Assembly (NCBI RefSeq): GCF_000756615.1 | Contig: NZ_CP009288.1 | Location: 4,650,001-4,714,000, forward strand | Direction of reading: 5' to 3' | From: Paenibacillus durus | GTDB taxonomy: Bacteria; Bacillota; Bacilli; Paenibacillales; Paenibacillaceae | DNA length: 64,000 bases | In this document: positions 8,953 to 18,007 of the stretch, piece by piece | How the letters are laid out: the number at the start of each line of letters is the position of its first letter | Numbering within the stretch: the first letter of the stretch is position 1 | The notes under the pieces: model-generated | What the model saw: the letters and a program-made list of their open reading frames with translations, nothing else | The model's database searches: none | Told to the model about the DNA's origin: nothing | Program-made: the position numbers and the translations under genes

Positions 8953-10140
8953 TTAAAGCGGGAGTTCATTCACATATTGCGGCGCTGATACGGGCTTGCC
9001 GTAATCGACATTGTCGGTTCCGGTAACCGTCTGCTTGCCGTTCATCCGGACTCGGACCATGGCATCCTCCGAGTTCTGGGCAATCGTGAGTACTACGGAC
9101 TCCAGCAGTTCTGCGGGAACCTGGCTGCCGTCATCGAACATATCGTCGTTCAGCGATACCGTGACTACTCCGTTCTGTTCTTTCTGGACGGAATCCAGCG
9201 ATGTCTCTGAGGTCATTACCGTTTCAAGTCCATTCTCGGAATCGGGTCCCTCAATCAACTCGTTCATCGCTGCTTTGAGCGGGTCCTGTCCCGGCGTTAC
9301 AAAGCGGGTTACCGGAACATAATACTGAACACCGGCCGGAGAAGCTGACGAGAAATAAACGGTAACCGTACTGAAATTCATTGAAACCGGACCTTGAGAC
9401 GGCAGGTTGATTCCCATGCTGCGGGTCAGCGGACGGTCGAGCGGCGTTCCCTTAAGCGGCATCTCATTTAGCTTCTTGCCGTCAACCCACAGCTGCACTC
9501 CAGTAATCCCTTCCTGGCCGGTCAGTGTCCAGGTAACAGCCTCCATCAGCTTCCGCTCATCAGCAGGAGCATAAGTACTGAATTTGCCGCCAAATTCGGC
9601 GACGGCCAGATTATGGTCCACCGTTACATTTTTAACTTCTGTGCCCTGCGGCAGGACACCATGGAAACCGTCTGGCAGATCTGCGGCGTAGGCTCCACCG
9701 TCAACAAGCGCTTCAAGCGACTGCTTCAGCGCTCCATCTTTGCCTGATGCAGGAAGACTGAGCGATACGGGAGCAAGCAGGCCATTATCATTCTGCAAAA
9801 ATACCGTCGTGCGTGCGGCAGTCGAATCGTTATCGCCTTTAAGCGCTGAATTCCCGCTTCCTGCTGTGTCGGTACTTGCCGCAGCGCCTGAATCGACAGC
9901 GCCCCCGCCTGAGTCGCTGCCGCTTACTCCGTTGTCTGCGCCGTCCTCCGCCACAGGTGCGAATACCCCGGTATCCAGTGTATTCCCGCTCGTCTGCAGC
10001 ATTTGCTCCTCCACATCGCTAGGCGGCGGGTCAATGGCAGCCGATTGATCAGAGCCGAACAAGCCGCAGCCGGACAGCGCCAGTGGAATTGCCAACAGGC
10101 AGGCCGCAGAAGCCAAGGCAAGTTTTTGCTTATTTTTCAT
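8953..10140 (-). CDS. gerM: GerM-domain lipoprotein (sporulation/germination)
   Basis: A 395-residue exported lipoprotein. A lysine-rich start, hydrophobic stretch and lipobox LALSGC with Cys about residue 26 give a lipid-anchored protein. A Ser/Gly/Ala/Asp-rich linker (roughly residues 30-110) follows, then two GerM (Spore_GerM) domains, about 115-225 and 250-375. Each has the beta-rich pattern ending in QLWVDGKK or VRVRMNGK. GerM is needed for sporulation and germination in Bacillus. Position upstream of rph matches the Bacillus order. The roughly 195-base gap before rph shows no clear terminator, so read-through is possible. Confidence 0.92.
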   Translation of the reverse strand: MKNKQKLALASAACLLAIPLALSGCGLFGSDQSAAIDPPPSDVEEQMLQTSGNTLDTGVFAPVAEDGADNGVSGSDSGGGAVDSGAAASTDTAGSGNSALKGDNDSTAARTTVFLQNDNGLLAPVSLSLPASGKDGALKQSLEALVDGGAYAADLPDGFHGVLPQGTEVKNVTVDHNLAVAEFGGKFSTYAPADERKLMEAVTWTLTGQEGITGVQLWVDGKKLNEMPLKGTPLDRPLTRSMGINLPSQGPVSMNFSTVTVYFSSASPAGVQYYVPVTRFVTPGQDPLKAAMNELIEGPDSENGLETVMTSETSLDSVQKEQNGVVTVSLNDDMFDDGSQVPAELLESVVLTIAQNSEDAMVRVRMNGKQTVTGTDNVDYGKPVSAPQYVNELPL

Positions 10141-10420
10141 TTGGATTTGCCCCTTTCAAGGTTATCGATACGGTTTGTACTGCTATGTATACGAGCCCCT
10201 CGGCCAAAAAATAACAACGGCTTATCCTAAAATAGCGAGAGTCTGCCCGGGCACTGCAACTTCCACTCCTCAGCCGCCTAAGCTGGCGGATTCCGTATAA
10301 GTCTACTCTGCTGGACAAATACTTCCTGTGAACGTACAATTTGACTACGGCGCAGCATGGGGATTCATGCCAGCCGGTTAGAGGTCCAACCAACGACATT
10401 TTTTAGCGGGGTGACTGAAT

Positions 10421-11032
10421 ATGGCCGATGTAAAAATTCCTTACAGTCTGAACAGCAAAGCCGTCGCACAGGCAACGAGGGCCTGGCTTCACACACGCGG
10501 TGTAAAAATTGAAGAAATTGCGGAACTTGTACTGCTGCTTCAGCAGAAATATTACCCTAACTTAACGATGGAGGAATGCATTCACAATATCGAGAGGGTG
10601 CTCAGCAAGCGGGAAATACAGAATGCCGTGCTGACCGGTATCCAGCTCGATCTGCTGGCTGAAGAAGGCAAGCTGCTTCCCCCGCTTCAAGAAATGATTG
10701 AAAATGACGAAAGTCTTTACGGGGTTGATGAAATATTGGCCTTCTCCATTGTCAATGTATATGGCAGCATCGGATTTACCAATTACGGCTATATCGACAA
10801 GTTAAAGCCTCCCGGCGTACTGGAAAGACTGAATGACAAAAACGACGGGAAAGTTCACACCTTCCTGGATGACATCGTTGGAGCTATTGCTGCCGCGGCC
10901 AGCAGCCGGATTGCCCACCGCAAGCAGGCCGAGCGTGAGAAAGAATTGGGACTCCCGCATGAGCCGGAGGATAGCGAGGAGACATCCAATAACTTGGACG
11001 CGGAAAAGATGCAGGGGAATAACGAAGCTTGA
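10421..11032 (+). CDS. PgpA-like protein (phosphatidylglycerophosphatase A family)
   Basis: A 203-residue soluble protein of the PgpA-like group found in bacilli (YpjQ type). The recognisable blocks are VLTGIQLDLLAEEGKLLPPLQ, YGVDEILAFSIVNVYGSIGFTNYGYIDKLKPPG and FLDDIVGAIAAAASSRIAHR. Unlike the membrane PgpA of proteobacteria it has no convincing membrane helices, so lipid phosphatase activity is a family-name inference only. The acidic tail after residue 170 is variable. Start ATG follows AGCGGGGTG. A small overlapping ORF follows directly. Confidence 0.85.
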   Translation: MADVKIPYSLNSKAVAQATRAWLHTRGVKIEEIAELVLLLQQKYYPNLTMEECIHNIERVLSKREIQNAVLTGIQLDLLAEEGKLLPPLQEMIENDESLYGVDEILAFSIVNVYGSIGFTNYGYIDKLKPPGVLERLNDKNDGKVHTFLDDIVGAIAAAASSRIAHRKQAEREKELGLPHEPEDSEETSNNLDAEKMQGNNEA

Positions 11033-11133
11033 ATACTATCTCACAGATAGCGCCCAACTTTCTTATTGACGGCAGTTATTACAGCTATATCCAGAAGCTG
11101 GGGTTCCGGAACTTTTACGGTCTGATGTTTTAA
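11029..11133 (+). CDS. Possible 34-aa small protein coupled to the PgpA-like gene
   Basis: A TTG codon overlaps the TGA stop of the PgpA-like gene (TTGA), with GCAGGGG about 11 bases upstream. It opens 34 codons rich in aromatic residues (FLIDGSYYSYIQKLGF, then RNFYGLMF) ending in TAA, nine bases before the terminator stem. The four-base overlap and aromatic composition suggest a translated small protein. No family is recognised, and chance cannot be excluded at this length. Confidence 0.35.
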   Translation: MNTISQIAPNFLIDGSYYSYIQKLGFRNFYGLMF

Positions 11134-11141
11134 AACTAAAT

Positions 11142-11176
11142 AGCCGGCGGAATCTTTCTTCCGCCGGCTGTTTTTG
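11142..11176 (+). terminator. Terminator of the PgpA-like transcript
   Basis: AGCCGGCGGAA pairs with TTCCGCCGGCT around a four-base loop and is followed by GTTTTTG. Confidence 0.92.
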
Positions 11177-11229
11177 CATAGCGAACAGACCAATGCCGCC
11201 CATCTGCTCTATATCCTGTTTCTGTTCAT

Positions 11230-11964
11230 TTACGGACGAATCCCTACGAAAATCATGCGCGGCGAGGTTTCCGCCTCATATTTCTCCTCATCGTAGTTTC
11301 CATGGACCGATTCGATCAAGAGACCGGCATCCGCGATTAGATCGCGAAATTTCTCCAGCGAATACAGCTTTACCCGCTCATGATACTGCCGCGGCGTTCC
11401 ATCCAATTTGGACGTCAAAATGATGTCTTTCTTTACATATCCATTCTCGATCCGCCGCTTCTCGTCAATCAGATTGTCTCCGTCTTCCCGGGTGGAATGA
11501 GGGACCAAATGGGTAATCACATAGGAAGGATTAAGGAAATCAATGATAAACTTTCCTCCCGGCTTTAGCACCCGACGAATTTCCCGCAGCACCTTCAGTT
11601 GCTCCTCGTCCTCCTCAAAGTAACCAAAGGATGTGAACAGATTAACTACCGCGTCAAATCCGCCCTCAAGCGGCAGCTCCCGCATGTCGGACCGGATCCA
11701 GGCGACCCGCTCCGCACCTTCCTGAACGCGCGCCTCGCGCAGCAGTGCTTCCGACAGGTCGATTCCGGTTACCTCGTAGCCCGCTTCTGCGAGTGCCAGT
11801 GAATGCCGTCCCATGCCGCAGCACAGGTCCAGCACTTTGGCTTTAGCCGGCAGGCCGAGCCAGCCGATCATCCGCTCAACCTCCCGCCGCGCCCCTCCGA
11901 AATCCCGGTGTTTGTATACAATCAAATAGTCCTCTCCAAAGCTTTTCTCATACCATTCGCTCAT
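11230..11964 (-). CDS. Class I SAM-dependent methyltransferase
   Basis: A 244-residue Rossmann-fold methyltransferase. Motif I is VLDLCCGMGRHSLALAEAGY around residues 40-59. The acidic end of strand 2 is in VTGIDLSEALL, motif II in GGFDAVVNLFTSFGYF, and motif III in LKPGGKFIIDFLNP. The substrate is not evident; the family includes small-molecule and ubiquinone-like methylases. The gene is monocistronic and precedes the nif terminator on the same strand, with no sign of functional linkage to nif. Confidence 0.88.
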   Translation of the reverse strand: MSEWYEKSFGEDYLIVYKHRDFGGARREVERMIGWLGLPAKAKVLDLCCGMGRHSLALAEAGYEVTGIDLSEALLREARVQEGAERVAWIRSDMRELPLEGGFDAVVNLFTSFGYFEEDEEQLKVLREIRRVLKPGGKFIIDFLNPSYVITHLVPHSTREDGDNLIDEKRRIENGYVKKDIILTSKLDGTPRQYHERVKLYSLEKFRDLIADAGLLIESVHGNYDEEKYEAETSPRMIFVGIRP

Positions 11965-12151
11965 GTCCCGTCTCCTCCCGCAGGTCTGTTTTCATTTAAC
12001 CAGTCTATGTATCTGCAAATGTACCGATTATTTTACCCCCTTTTGCAGGTAAACTCAAAGCTGCTCGTCACTCGCGCTTCATGAAACATATAAATATCCT
12101 ATCAGTCATTCAACACCCGGTCGCGCGCAGACTGCCGCATTCCATACATAA

Positions 12152-12198
12152 AAGGGACCGATTCGCAAGGAAAAACTTATCCCGTGAATCAGTCCCTT
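12152..12198 (-). terminator. Terminator of the nif cluster
   Basis: A 15-base stem with GU wobbles (AAGGGAC..GATTC with GAATC..GTCCCTT) is followed on the minus strand by TTTTATG. It lies about 80 bases after the nifV stop. Confidence 0.65.
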
Positions 12199-12277
12199 AT
12201 TTCTTGAATCAGTATTTTATCCATTGTTGCTTCAGCCCTGCCTTTGTAGAAGCCGATTATCAGCTTTCACCGTCTTC

Positions 12278-13423
12278 TTAGACCGCGTTCTGCGCCTGCT
12301 GCTGTTCTTCCAGCAGCCATTCCACCAGCAGGATTTCCGGCACATTGCCTTTGTTGGTTTCAGCATATTCCCGGACACGTACCAGCAGCCTGGCTGCTGT
12401 ATCGGGGTCCACTTCCAGCCCCCGCTTGCCAAGTACATGAGCGACGCCGCCCGTTCCGGAGTGCTTGCCGAGCACGAAACTATGCTCTCTGCCGACTTCA
12501 GCGGGGTTAAAGGTCTGATAGGTCTCCCTATCCTTCACCAGTCCGTCCACATGAATACCCGACTCATGCGTGAACGCCATCTTCCCAACAATCGGCTTGG
12601 AATCTCCGACGCTGCGGCCGGAAGCCATGATCACCATATCGGCAATCCGCTTGAGCAATTCGGCCCGGATGTTACTATGGCCCCCGTACAAATAACGCCA
12701 GGCCAGCGCAACTTCCTCCATTGCCGCATTACCTGTTCGTTCACCGATTCCCGCGACTGTCGTACTCGCCCACGTCGCTCCGGCGGCGATGCCGCTCAGC
12801 GTATTCGCGACAGCCAGTCCGAAATCGTTATGGCAGTGCACCTCCAACTCCACGTCGGACGGCACAGCTCCAAGCAGCGTACTTATCCGCCCAGCCATCT
12901 GACCGGGATGATGCGCGGAAACCGTATCCGCATAACGGAACCAGTGTATACCGCCTTCCTCATACAGTGAATTGATCAATTCCACCAGAAAGCTCATGTC
13001 CGCACGAGACGAATCTTCCATACCGACCGACACGGCCATACCCAGCCCACGCGCATATTCCACCGCACGATGCAGCTTGGCTAATCCTTCGGCGGGCGAA
13101 AGCCCAAGCTTGCCCCGAAGCTGAACTTCGGAGGCGGGAATCGAAATATGACACCAATTTACTCCCGTCGCCAAAGCCTTGTCGATATCGCTTTTGAGTG
13201 CACGGTTCCAAGTCATTAACTTCATGGGAAGACCGAGGGCGGCAATCGCCGCAATGTCCTCTTGTTCCCGAAACCCCATAGCCGGAATACCGATCTCCGC
13301 TTGCTCTACACCGCACTCCGCCAGCAATCTTGCGATTTCCAGCTTTTCTGCCCTCGTGAATGATACTCCAGCCGCCTGTTCGCCATCCCTTAGTGTCGTG
13401 TCACATAGCTTGAGACTTTTCAC
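12278..13423 (-). CDS. nifV: Homocitrate synthase
   Basis: Condenses acetyl-CoA with 2-oxoglutarate to homocitrate, the organic ligand of FeMo-co. The 381-residue protein has the DRE-TIM signature DTTLRDGEQAAGV at residues 8-20. The family's metal-binding His pair lies in LEVHCHNDFGLAVANT, and a Gly-rich block (GIGERTGNAAMEE) and HESGIHVDGL follow. Start is GTG with AAGGAGG at good spacing, and it overlaps the hesA stop by four bases, so translation is probably coupled. Last gene of the cluster. The leuA-type regulatory domain is absent, as expected for NifV. Confidence 0.95.
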   Translation of the reverse strand: MKSLKLCDTTLRDGEQAAGVSFTRAEKLEIARLLAECGVEQAEIGIPAMGFREQEDIAAIAALGLPMKLMTWNRALKSDIDKALATGVNWCHISIPASEVQLRGKLGLSPAEGLAKLHRAVEYARGLGMAVSVGMEDSSRADMSFLVELINSLYEEGGIHWFRYADTVSAHHPGQMAGRISTLLGAVPSDVELEVHCHNDFGLAVANTLSGIAAGATWASTTVAGIGERTGNAAMEEVALAWRYLYGGHSNIRAELLKRIADMVIMASGRSVGDSKPIVGKMAFTHESGIHVDGLVKDRETYQTFNPAEVGREHSFVLGKHSGTGGVAHVLGKRGLEVDPDTAARLLVRVREYAETNKGNVPEILLVEWLLEEQQQAQNAV

Positions 13424-14175
13424 GGTTTACCTCCTTCTCCGCAGCAAGCGCAATTCGGATTACGGGCAAGTCGGACACTGTAGGTGCTAAAGTCAAGTGA
13501 GTTAAAGCGATACATAATGCCGGTATAGGCCGGCCCTACCCTTGTAATCCATTTTACGGCTTCCAGCGCAGCCAGGCAACCCGCAATACCGGAAGTTGCC
13601 CCCAGAACTGGAAACCCAAAAGGTTCCCACTGGGGCTGGTCGTCGGGATATAGACATTCCAGGCAAGGCGTCTCACCTGGAACCATTGTTGTCAAAGATA
13701 TTTCAAAGCCGTACATCGCCGATTCCACCATCGGCTTGCCTGCTTCTACGCAGAGCCGGTTCAATACGTACCGCTCCGGGAAATCATAACGGGCATCGAT
13801 GACGATATCGGCGCTCTCAACCCAAGGCTTTGCCTTGTCATACTCAATCTTGGAATTGTAACCCTCGATTTCCATCTCGGGATTGAGCCGCCGCAAATGC
13901 TCTATGGCCGTACTCATCCGTTCCATTCCCAAATGTTCGCTATCCATTAGAATCTGGCGGTTCAGGTCCGGCAAGAGAATCTTCCCTTCATGCGCCAGAA
14001 TCAATTTACCGACTCCTGCAGCCGCCAAATAAATCGCTGCTGTACCACCCAGGCCGCCGATACCGGCGATCATTACTGTCGCTTCTTTCAGCGCTTTCTG
14101 ACCGTTCTCTCCAAGCAGCTTTAACTGCCGTGCATACCGCTCCTGTTCCAGCAAACCGATCGACCCTTGCTCCAT
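13420..14175 (-). CDS. hesA: HesA/MoeB/ThiF-family adenylyltransferase
   Basis: A 251-residue E1-like protein. It has the nucleotide-binding GIGGLGGTAAIYLAAAGVG, an Arg/Asp pair in DLNRQIL, and two zinc-binding Cys pairs (CLEC about residue 170 and CACC near the end). Family members adenylate the C-terminus of a sulfur-carrier protein. In nif clusters HesA is a non-essential helper of metallocluster assembly, presumably in sulfur or molybdenum supply. The C-terminal rhodanese domain of MoeZ is absent. GGAGGT precedes the ATG. A promoter-like pair lies 45-75 bases upstream. Confidence 0.93.
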   Translation of the reverse strand: MEQGSIGLLEQERYARQLKLLGENGQKALKEATVMIAGIGGLGGTAAIYLAAAGVGKLILAHEGKILLPDLNRQILMDSEHLGMERMSTAIEHLRRLNPEMEIEGYNSKIEYDKAKPWVESADIVIDARYDFPERYVLNRLCVEAGKPMVESAMYGFEISLTTMVPGETPCLECLYPDDQPQWEPFGFPVLGATSGIAGCLAALEAVKWITRVGPAYTGIMYRFNSLDFSTYSVRLARNPNCACCGEGGKP

Positions 14176-14220
14176 CGCATTATACCTCCGTTATCGCTCA
14201 TGATTTAATAGTTTCATAAT

Positions 14221-14249
14221 AGTATAGGATCGGAGGTGTTTCTTGACAA
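14221..14249 (-). promoter_or_regulatory. Candidate internal promoter for hesA-nifV
   Basis: In the 80-base gap before hesA the minus strand has TTGTCA (plus positions 14244-14249), 17 bases, then TATACT (14221-14226). This is close to the sigma-A consensus. It would let hesA-nifV be transcribed separately from the rest of the cluster. Confidence 0.5.
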
Positions 14250-14255
14250 TGAAGT

Positions 14256-14816
14256 TTATCCCTCCAGACTGAGCAGTCCGTGCACAGCAGTCTGTTCTTT
14301 ATACTTATCTAAGAAGGCAATGCCCTCATCCAAGCAAGCAACCGCATAGGCAACGGTCTTCTCCAGAGAAGTGAACGGAAATGGAAAGCCTGCACGAAGG
14401 CTCTTCATGACAAGAATAATGCGGCCGCTATAGATCAGTCCACGGCCGAATCCTTCGACATTAATTTCCGCAGAGCTTTGAATCATCAACCCGCTCTTCT
14501 CCTCCATCAAGCTAGCGATAGCCTGAAACAATACCGGCACCTGGCGGCGGACCTCATCGGACGCCGTGCAGTTGATGTCCGATTTAGCCTTATCCTCCGC
14601 TGAAGCCAGGAACAGCTTCGCAATCTTTTCCTCGGGAGTGAGGGAAGCATAGCGGCCAAAATAATCGCTCGCGCTAAGCAGATCATTTAAACGGCGGACA
14701 ATACGCTCCGCTTTTTCAGGATCGGGCGCCGGTTTGGAACGGCGCTTCGGTCGAACTTGAGCTTTATCCGCCGGCTGTTCGTTCGCACATGCGACTTCGT
14801 TAGCCATTTGATCCAT
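14256..14816 (-). CDS. NifX-associated DUF269 protein
   Basis: A 186-residue protein whose C-terminal two-thirds matches the DUF269 family normally found next to nifX in diazotrophs. The blocks are VLFQAIASLMEEKSGLMIQS, INVEGFGRGLIYSGRIILVM and the closing FTSLEKTVAYAVACLDEGI. The N-terminal 40 residues are Lys/Arg-rich and unlike the family. The frame is open further upstream inside nifX, but GGAAGGAGC before the Met at 14816 fixes the start, giving a 17-base overlap with nifX. Role unproven; accessory to cofactor biosynthesis by context. It fills the nifX-hesA slot where some Paenibacillus clusters carry an extra ORF. Confidence 0.8.
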   Translation of the reverse strand: MDQMANEVACANEQPADKAQVRPKRRSKPAPDPEKAERIVRRLNDLLSASDYFGRYASLTPEEKIAKLFLASAEDKAKSDINCTASDEVRRQVPVLFQAIASLMEEKSGLMIQSSAEINVEGFGRGLIYSGRIILVMKSLRAGFPFPFTSLEKTVAYAVACLDEGIAFLDKYKEQTAVHGLLSLEG

Positions 14817-15201
14817 TGACCCCAGCTCCTTCCTCTTCCTCCGCACGCAGCACCTTGGCCAGCCACATCGGCGGCTTGCCCTGCAGCATCTCCTCGAGGC
14901 GTTTAACCTGCTCATCGATCGGACTTCCGAACGGCACTTTAACCGGCATGATTTTGCGGCGGGTCACCTTCGCTGCCGCCGATGCTCCAATCTGCATAAG
15001 AAAGATCAAAGTGCAGTCATCAATAGCCTCAATCCGGCCGTCGATCTTGCCCAATTCGTCCTGGGCTGCGATGTCGGGTATTCTGCGCAGCTCCAGAAGC
15101 TCGCTGCTACCCTTCGTCAGATTATAAATGGCAAACATCGAACATTGCCCAAAATGGGCATTTACACGAACTCCGTCATCTGTGGCGAACGCTACTTTCA
15201 C
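14800..15201 (-). CDS. nifX: NifX, FeMo-cofactor carrier/assembly protein
   Basis: A 133-residue protein of the NifX/NafY/NifB C-terminal fold: MKVAFATDDGVRVNAHFGQ at the start, then a beta-alpha core with CTLIFLMQIGASAAAKV. It binds the NifB cofactor and delivers it toward NifEN. Start is GTG with GGGAGG at nine bases. The gene overlaps the nifN end by 26 bases and the DUF269 gene by 17. The tail after about residue 115 is acidic, then Gly-rich, and variable. Confidence 0.93.
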   Translation of the reverse strand: MKVAFATDDGVRVNAHFGQCSMFAIYNLTKGSSELLELRRIPDIAAQDELGKIDGRIEAIDDCTLIFLMQIGASAAAKVTRRKIMPVKVPFGSPIDEQVKRLEEMLQGKPPMWLAKVLRAEEEEGAGVNGSNG

Positions 15202-16504
15202 GATGCTCCGCCTCCCTTCTCATTAATAGATTGCCTGCTTTATTGGTCCACTCCATCGCTCCACGATAGCCGACGGAAACATTCATATACGATCCGAGCT
15301 CATTCCATATCGGGAAACCGGCAGCCAGGAAAGCCGCTCCAATACGCTCCGCTCCCGCAATTCCGTGCGAACTTCCGATCCACAAATCAGCCCCGCTTCC
15401 GAGCACCTCGGCATCGTCAAGGTCGCCGACCCATACATCGCGCTCCATTTCGGCCACCGCCGGCGTTTCATACGAGGTAATCAGCGCCTTCTGCTCAACC
15501 CCCAGCTCATCCAGCCATTCCGAGACAGAGCGAAGATGATCCGGTTCAAGTGCGGCCAGAGCGGAGACACCAGCAAACTGAAAGTGCGCATCAAGCATAC
15601 AGTCAAGCAGATTCTCACGCTGCCAGCAGTACCGGATGGGAACCGGAACACCGCTGATTTGATGCAGGAAATTCAGCAGCTCGTCGGAAGCCTTGAGACC
15701 CATCGTTCCTTGGAACACCTTGTATGGCGTACCGAGAGCGTTATGCAGTCTTCTGGCCGGACGTTCCATACTGGCGCCGAAGGCGATCGTAAGTCCCGAC
15801 TGCAGGCTCTGCAGCATCGAATCCAATGGGACCCCGCCTCTGGTCAGCGGCGAGAATCCTGTCAGAAGATGCCCCGACAGAGAAGTTGATATATCAGGAA
15901 GTGCGATGACCTCAAAGCCAAAGGAGGACACGATTTCCTTGAGTTCCATTACATCCCCGGGTGTAAGATAAGATCCCGGCAGCAGCGTAATCTGACGAGA
16001 ATTCACGTTCCGCTGTCCCCGGAGACCCGCCTGCTGAATCAGTTCATCAACCATCGCTTCAACAGTTACACTGAATCCGGATTCGAGCGATCCGCGAAAG
16101 TCAGGCAGCGTCACAGAAAAGGCAAGCCCGCCCCGCATGTTCCGCTCTCTCTTGTACGATTTCAGCATACTCTGGTAATCCACCCCTGCAACATCGGTCA
16201 GCTCAGTCCCGATGATCCCGATAATGTCGGGACGATGCTTGGAAAGCACTGCATTCAGGGCTTCTTCCAAATTGCGGTTTGCGTCGAAAATAACGTCCAT
16301 TTCCTGCAGCGCTGAAGTCTGTACGGCAATCGGTTCACGAAAATGCCGAGTCAGAAGCGCCTTGGGAAAGGCGGAGCAGCCCTGCGAGCCATGGACAACC
16401 GGCATGGCCCGGTAGCAGCCCTGCATCGCTAGTATGCCGCCGAGAGACTGCCCGATTTTCAGCGGATTAACCGATACCGGCTTGCTTCTTTTCTTAACGG
16501 TCAT
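15176..16504 (-). CDS. nifN: Nitrogenase FeMo-cofactor scaffold subunit NifN
   Basis: Beta-like subunit of the NifEN scaffold on which the FeMo-co precursor matures. The 442-residue protein begins at MTVKKRSKPV, chosen because AAGGAGGG lies six bases upstream and because everything earlier overlaps nifE. Visible family blocks: NPLKIGQSLGGILAMQGCYRA, VHGSQGCSAFPKALL with a cluster-ligand Cys, IIGTELTDVAG, and the C-terminal IGSSHGIAGAERIG. It overlaps the nifE end by 11 bases and nifX by 26, so the chain nifE-N-X is translationally coupled. Confidence 0.95.
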   Translation of the reverse strand: MTVKKRSKPVSVNPLKIGQSLGGILAMQGCYRAMPVVHGSQGCSAFPKALLTRHFREPIAVQTSALQEMDVIFDANRNLEEALNAVLSKHRPDIIGIIGTELTDVAGVDYQSMLKSYKRERNMRGGLAFSVTLPDFRGSLESGFSVTVEAMVDELIQQAGLRGQRNVNSRQITLLPGSYLTPGDVMELKEIVSSFGFEVIALPDISTSLSGHLLTGFSPLTRGGVPLDSMLQSLQSGLTIAFGASMERPARRLHNALGTPYKVFQGTMGLKASDELLNFLHQISGVPVPIRYCWQRENLLDCMLDAHFQFAGVSALAALEPDHLRSVSEWLDELGVEQKALITSYETPAVAEMERDVWVGDLDDAEVLGSGADLWIGSSHGIAGAERIGAAFLAAGFPIWNELGSYMNVSVGYRGAMEWTNKAGNLLMRREAEHRESSVRHR

Positions 16505-17855
16505 AGCTGCCCTCCTTGTCCCACGGAGCTGGTGAGGAGGCGAGCTTCCAAATCGGATTAGCGATGGAATCAACTAATTCCTTGGCCAGCCGAAGCAGAC
16601 CTTCGTAACCGGCATAGGCCTTATGGCGTTCCTGATTGATGTCCACAAACGGAATTTGCTCTTTCATTGCAACATACATATTCCGTCCGCCGGCAATCAT
16701 TATATCGGCTTTGCGTTCTCTCACTGTCTTAATAATACGGCTTGCTCCGCCTTCCGGAATGTACTCTGTGTCATCACTGACTCTGTCCGCAATCCGCTGT
16801 ACATCCTCATCCGAGCTTTTGTTCGTTCCGACACCAACAACCTGGATACCCAGTTCCTTCAGCGCCGAAATAACCGACCAGCTCTTCACTCCGCCTGTAT
16901 AGAGAACAGCTTTCTTTCCTTTAAGTATTTTGCGGTATGGCCGCAGGTCGTGAGACAACCGATTCTCTTCACGCTCTGTCAGTCGGTCGACCCTGCGCTC
17001 CATCTCTCTGTCGTTCAGCAAATACGCCATTTGACGCAAAGAGTAGGTGGTCTCTTTTGCACCATAGAACGAACCTTCAAAATAGGGAATGCCATACTTG
17101 GATTCCATCTGTTTCGCCAGTCCAAGCAGTGCGCGGCTGCATACTACCATATTGGCTTTCGCACGGTGGGCCCAGGTAATTTCCTTATATCTGGCATCGC
17201 CCGTAATGCGGGATAAGAGCGTTATTCCCGCCTGGTTCATCAGTTTCTCAATATCCCACATCTCGCCGGCGATGTTGTACTCGCCAATCAGGTTTACGCC
17301 CATAGAAGCCTCTAGTTCCGGCTCACCCGTACCGATAACATATTGGAGCAAAGCATCGCCCGCGAGCCGGTTGCCTAGATTCTTGCTGCCGACAAAGCCG
17401 GGGCTGTTTACAGGAACTACCGGGATTCCGAGACGGTCGGACGCCTCTTTACAGACGGCATCCATGTCTTCGCCGATCAGCGCCGTAACGCAGGTTGAAT
17501 ATACAAAGATAGCCGGAGGCGCAAAACGCCCGGCAATATAGTCAATGCTGTCTTTCAGCTTTTTTTCTCCGCCAAAAATAATGTCATTATTGCTCAAATC
17601 CGTCGCAAAGCCGTATTGGGAGAGGGAAGGACCACTCGAAAGGCTTCCCCGGCTTTCCCAACTGTTGCCAGCGCAAGCAACCGGTCCATGCACGAGATGC
17701 GCAGCATCCATAATCGGGAGCAATGTAATTTGGGCTCCGTCGAATGAGCAACCTCCGGCTGCCTCACCCGGTTTTGGCCGTGGACAAGGCTTTGACTTAG
17801 GGGCAAGGCTCCCGCAGGCCTGATCGTCTATCTCTTCTTTTCGAATAGGCTCCAT
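16494..17855 (-). CDS. nifE: Nitrogenase FeMo-cofactor scaffold subunit NifE
   Basis: Alpha-like subunit of NifEN, 453 residues. Cluster-ligand cysteines are seen in AAGGCSFDGAQI, HGPVACAGNSWE and FVYSTCVTALIGEDMD. The central VLYTGGVKSWSVISAL block and PFVDINQERHKAYAGYEGL near the C-terminus are typical of NifE. Upstream of it is a 232-base gap carrying a strong stem-loop and a lone TATAAT element, so its expression may be set separately from nifHDK. Confidence 0.95.
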   Translation of the reverse strand: MEPIRKEEIDDQACGSLAPKSKPCPRPKPGEAAGGCSFDGAQITLLPIMDAAHLVHGPVACAGNSWESRGSLSSGPSLSQYGFATDLSNNDIIFGGEKKLKDSIDYIAGRFAPPAIFVYSTCVTALIGEDMDAVCKEASDRLGIPVVPVNSPGFVGSKNLGNRLAGDALLQYVIGTGEPELEASMGVNLIGEYNIAGEMWDIEKLMNQAGITLLSRITGDARYKEITWAHRAKANMVVCSRALLGLAKQMESKYGIPYFEGSFYGAKETTYSLRQMAYLLNDREMERRVDRLTEREENRLSHDLRPYRKILKGKKAVLYTGGVKSWSVISALKELGIQVVGVGTNKSSDEDVQRIADRVSDDTEYIPEGGASRIIKTVRERKADIMIAGGRNMYVAMKEQIPFVDINQERHKAYAGYEGLLRLAKELVDSIANPIWKLASSPAPWDKEGSYDR

Positions 17856-18007
17856 TGGATCATCATCTCCTTCGCTAAGACTCAGTGCTCTAATTCTTAC
17901 TACCCACCAGGCTAAACAACTGAAATGAATGCGGAATAAATAGAACAGAAACGTTTGGACCCCAATCCGTATACATTTCGCCGCTATTCAAAATCTGAGT
18001 TGTACAA

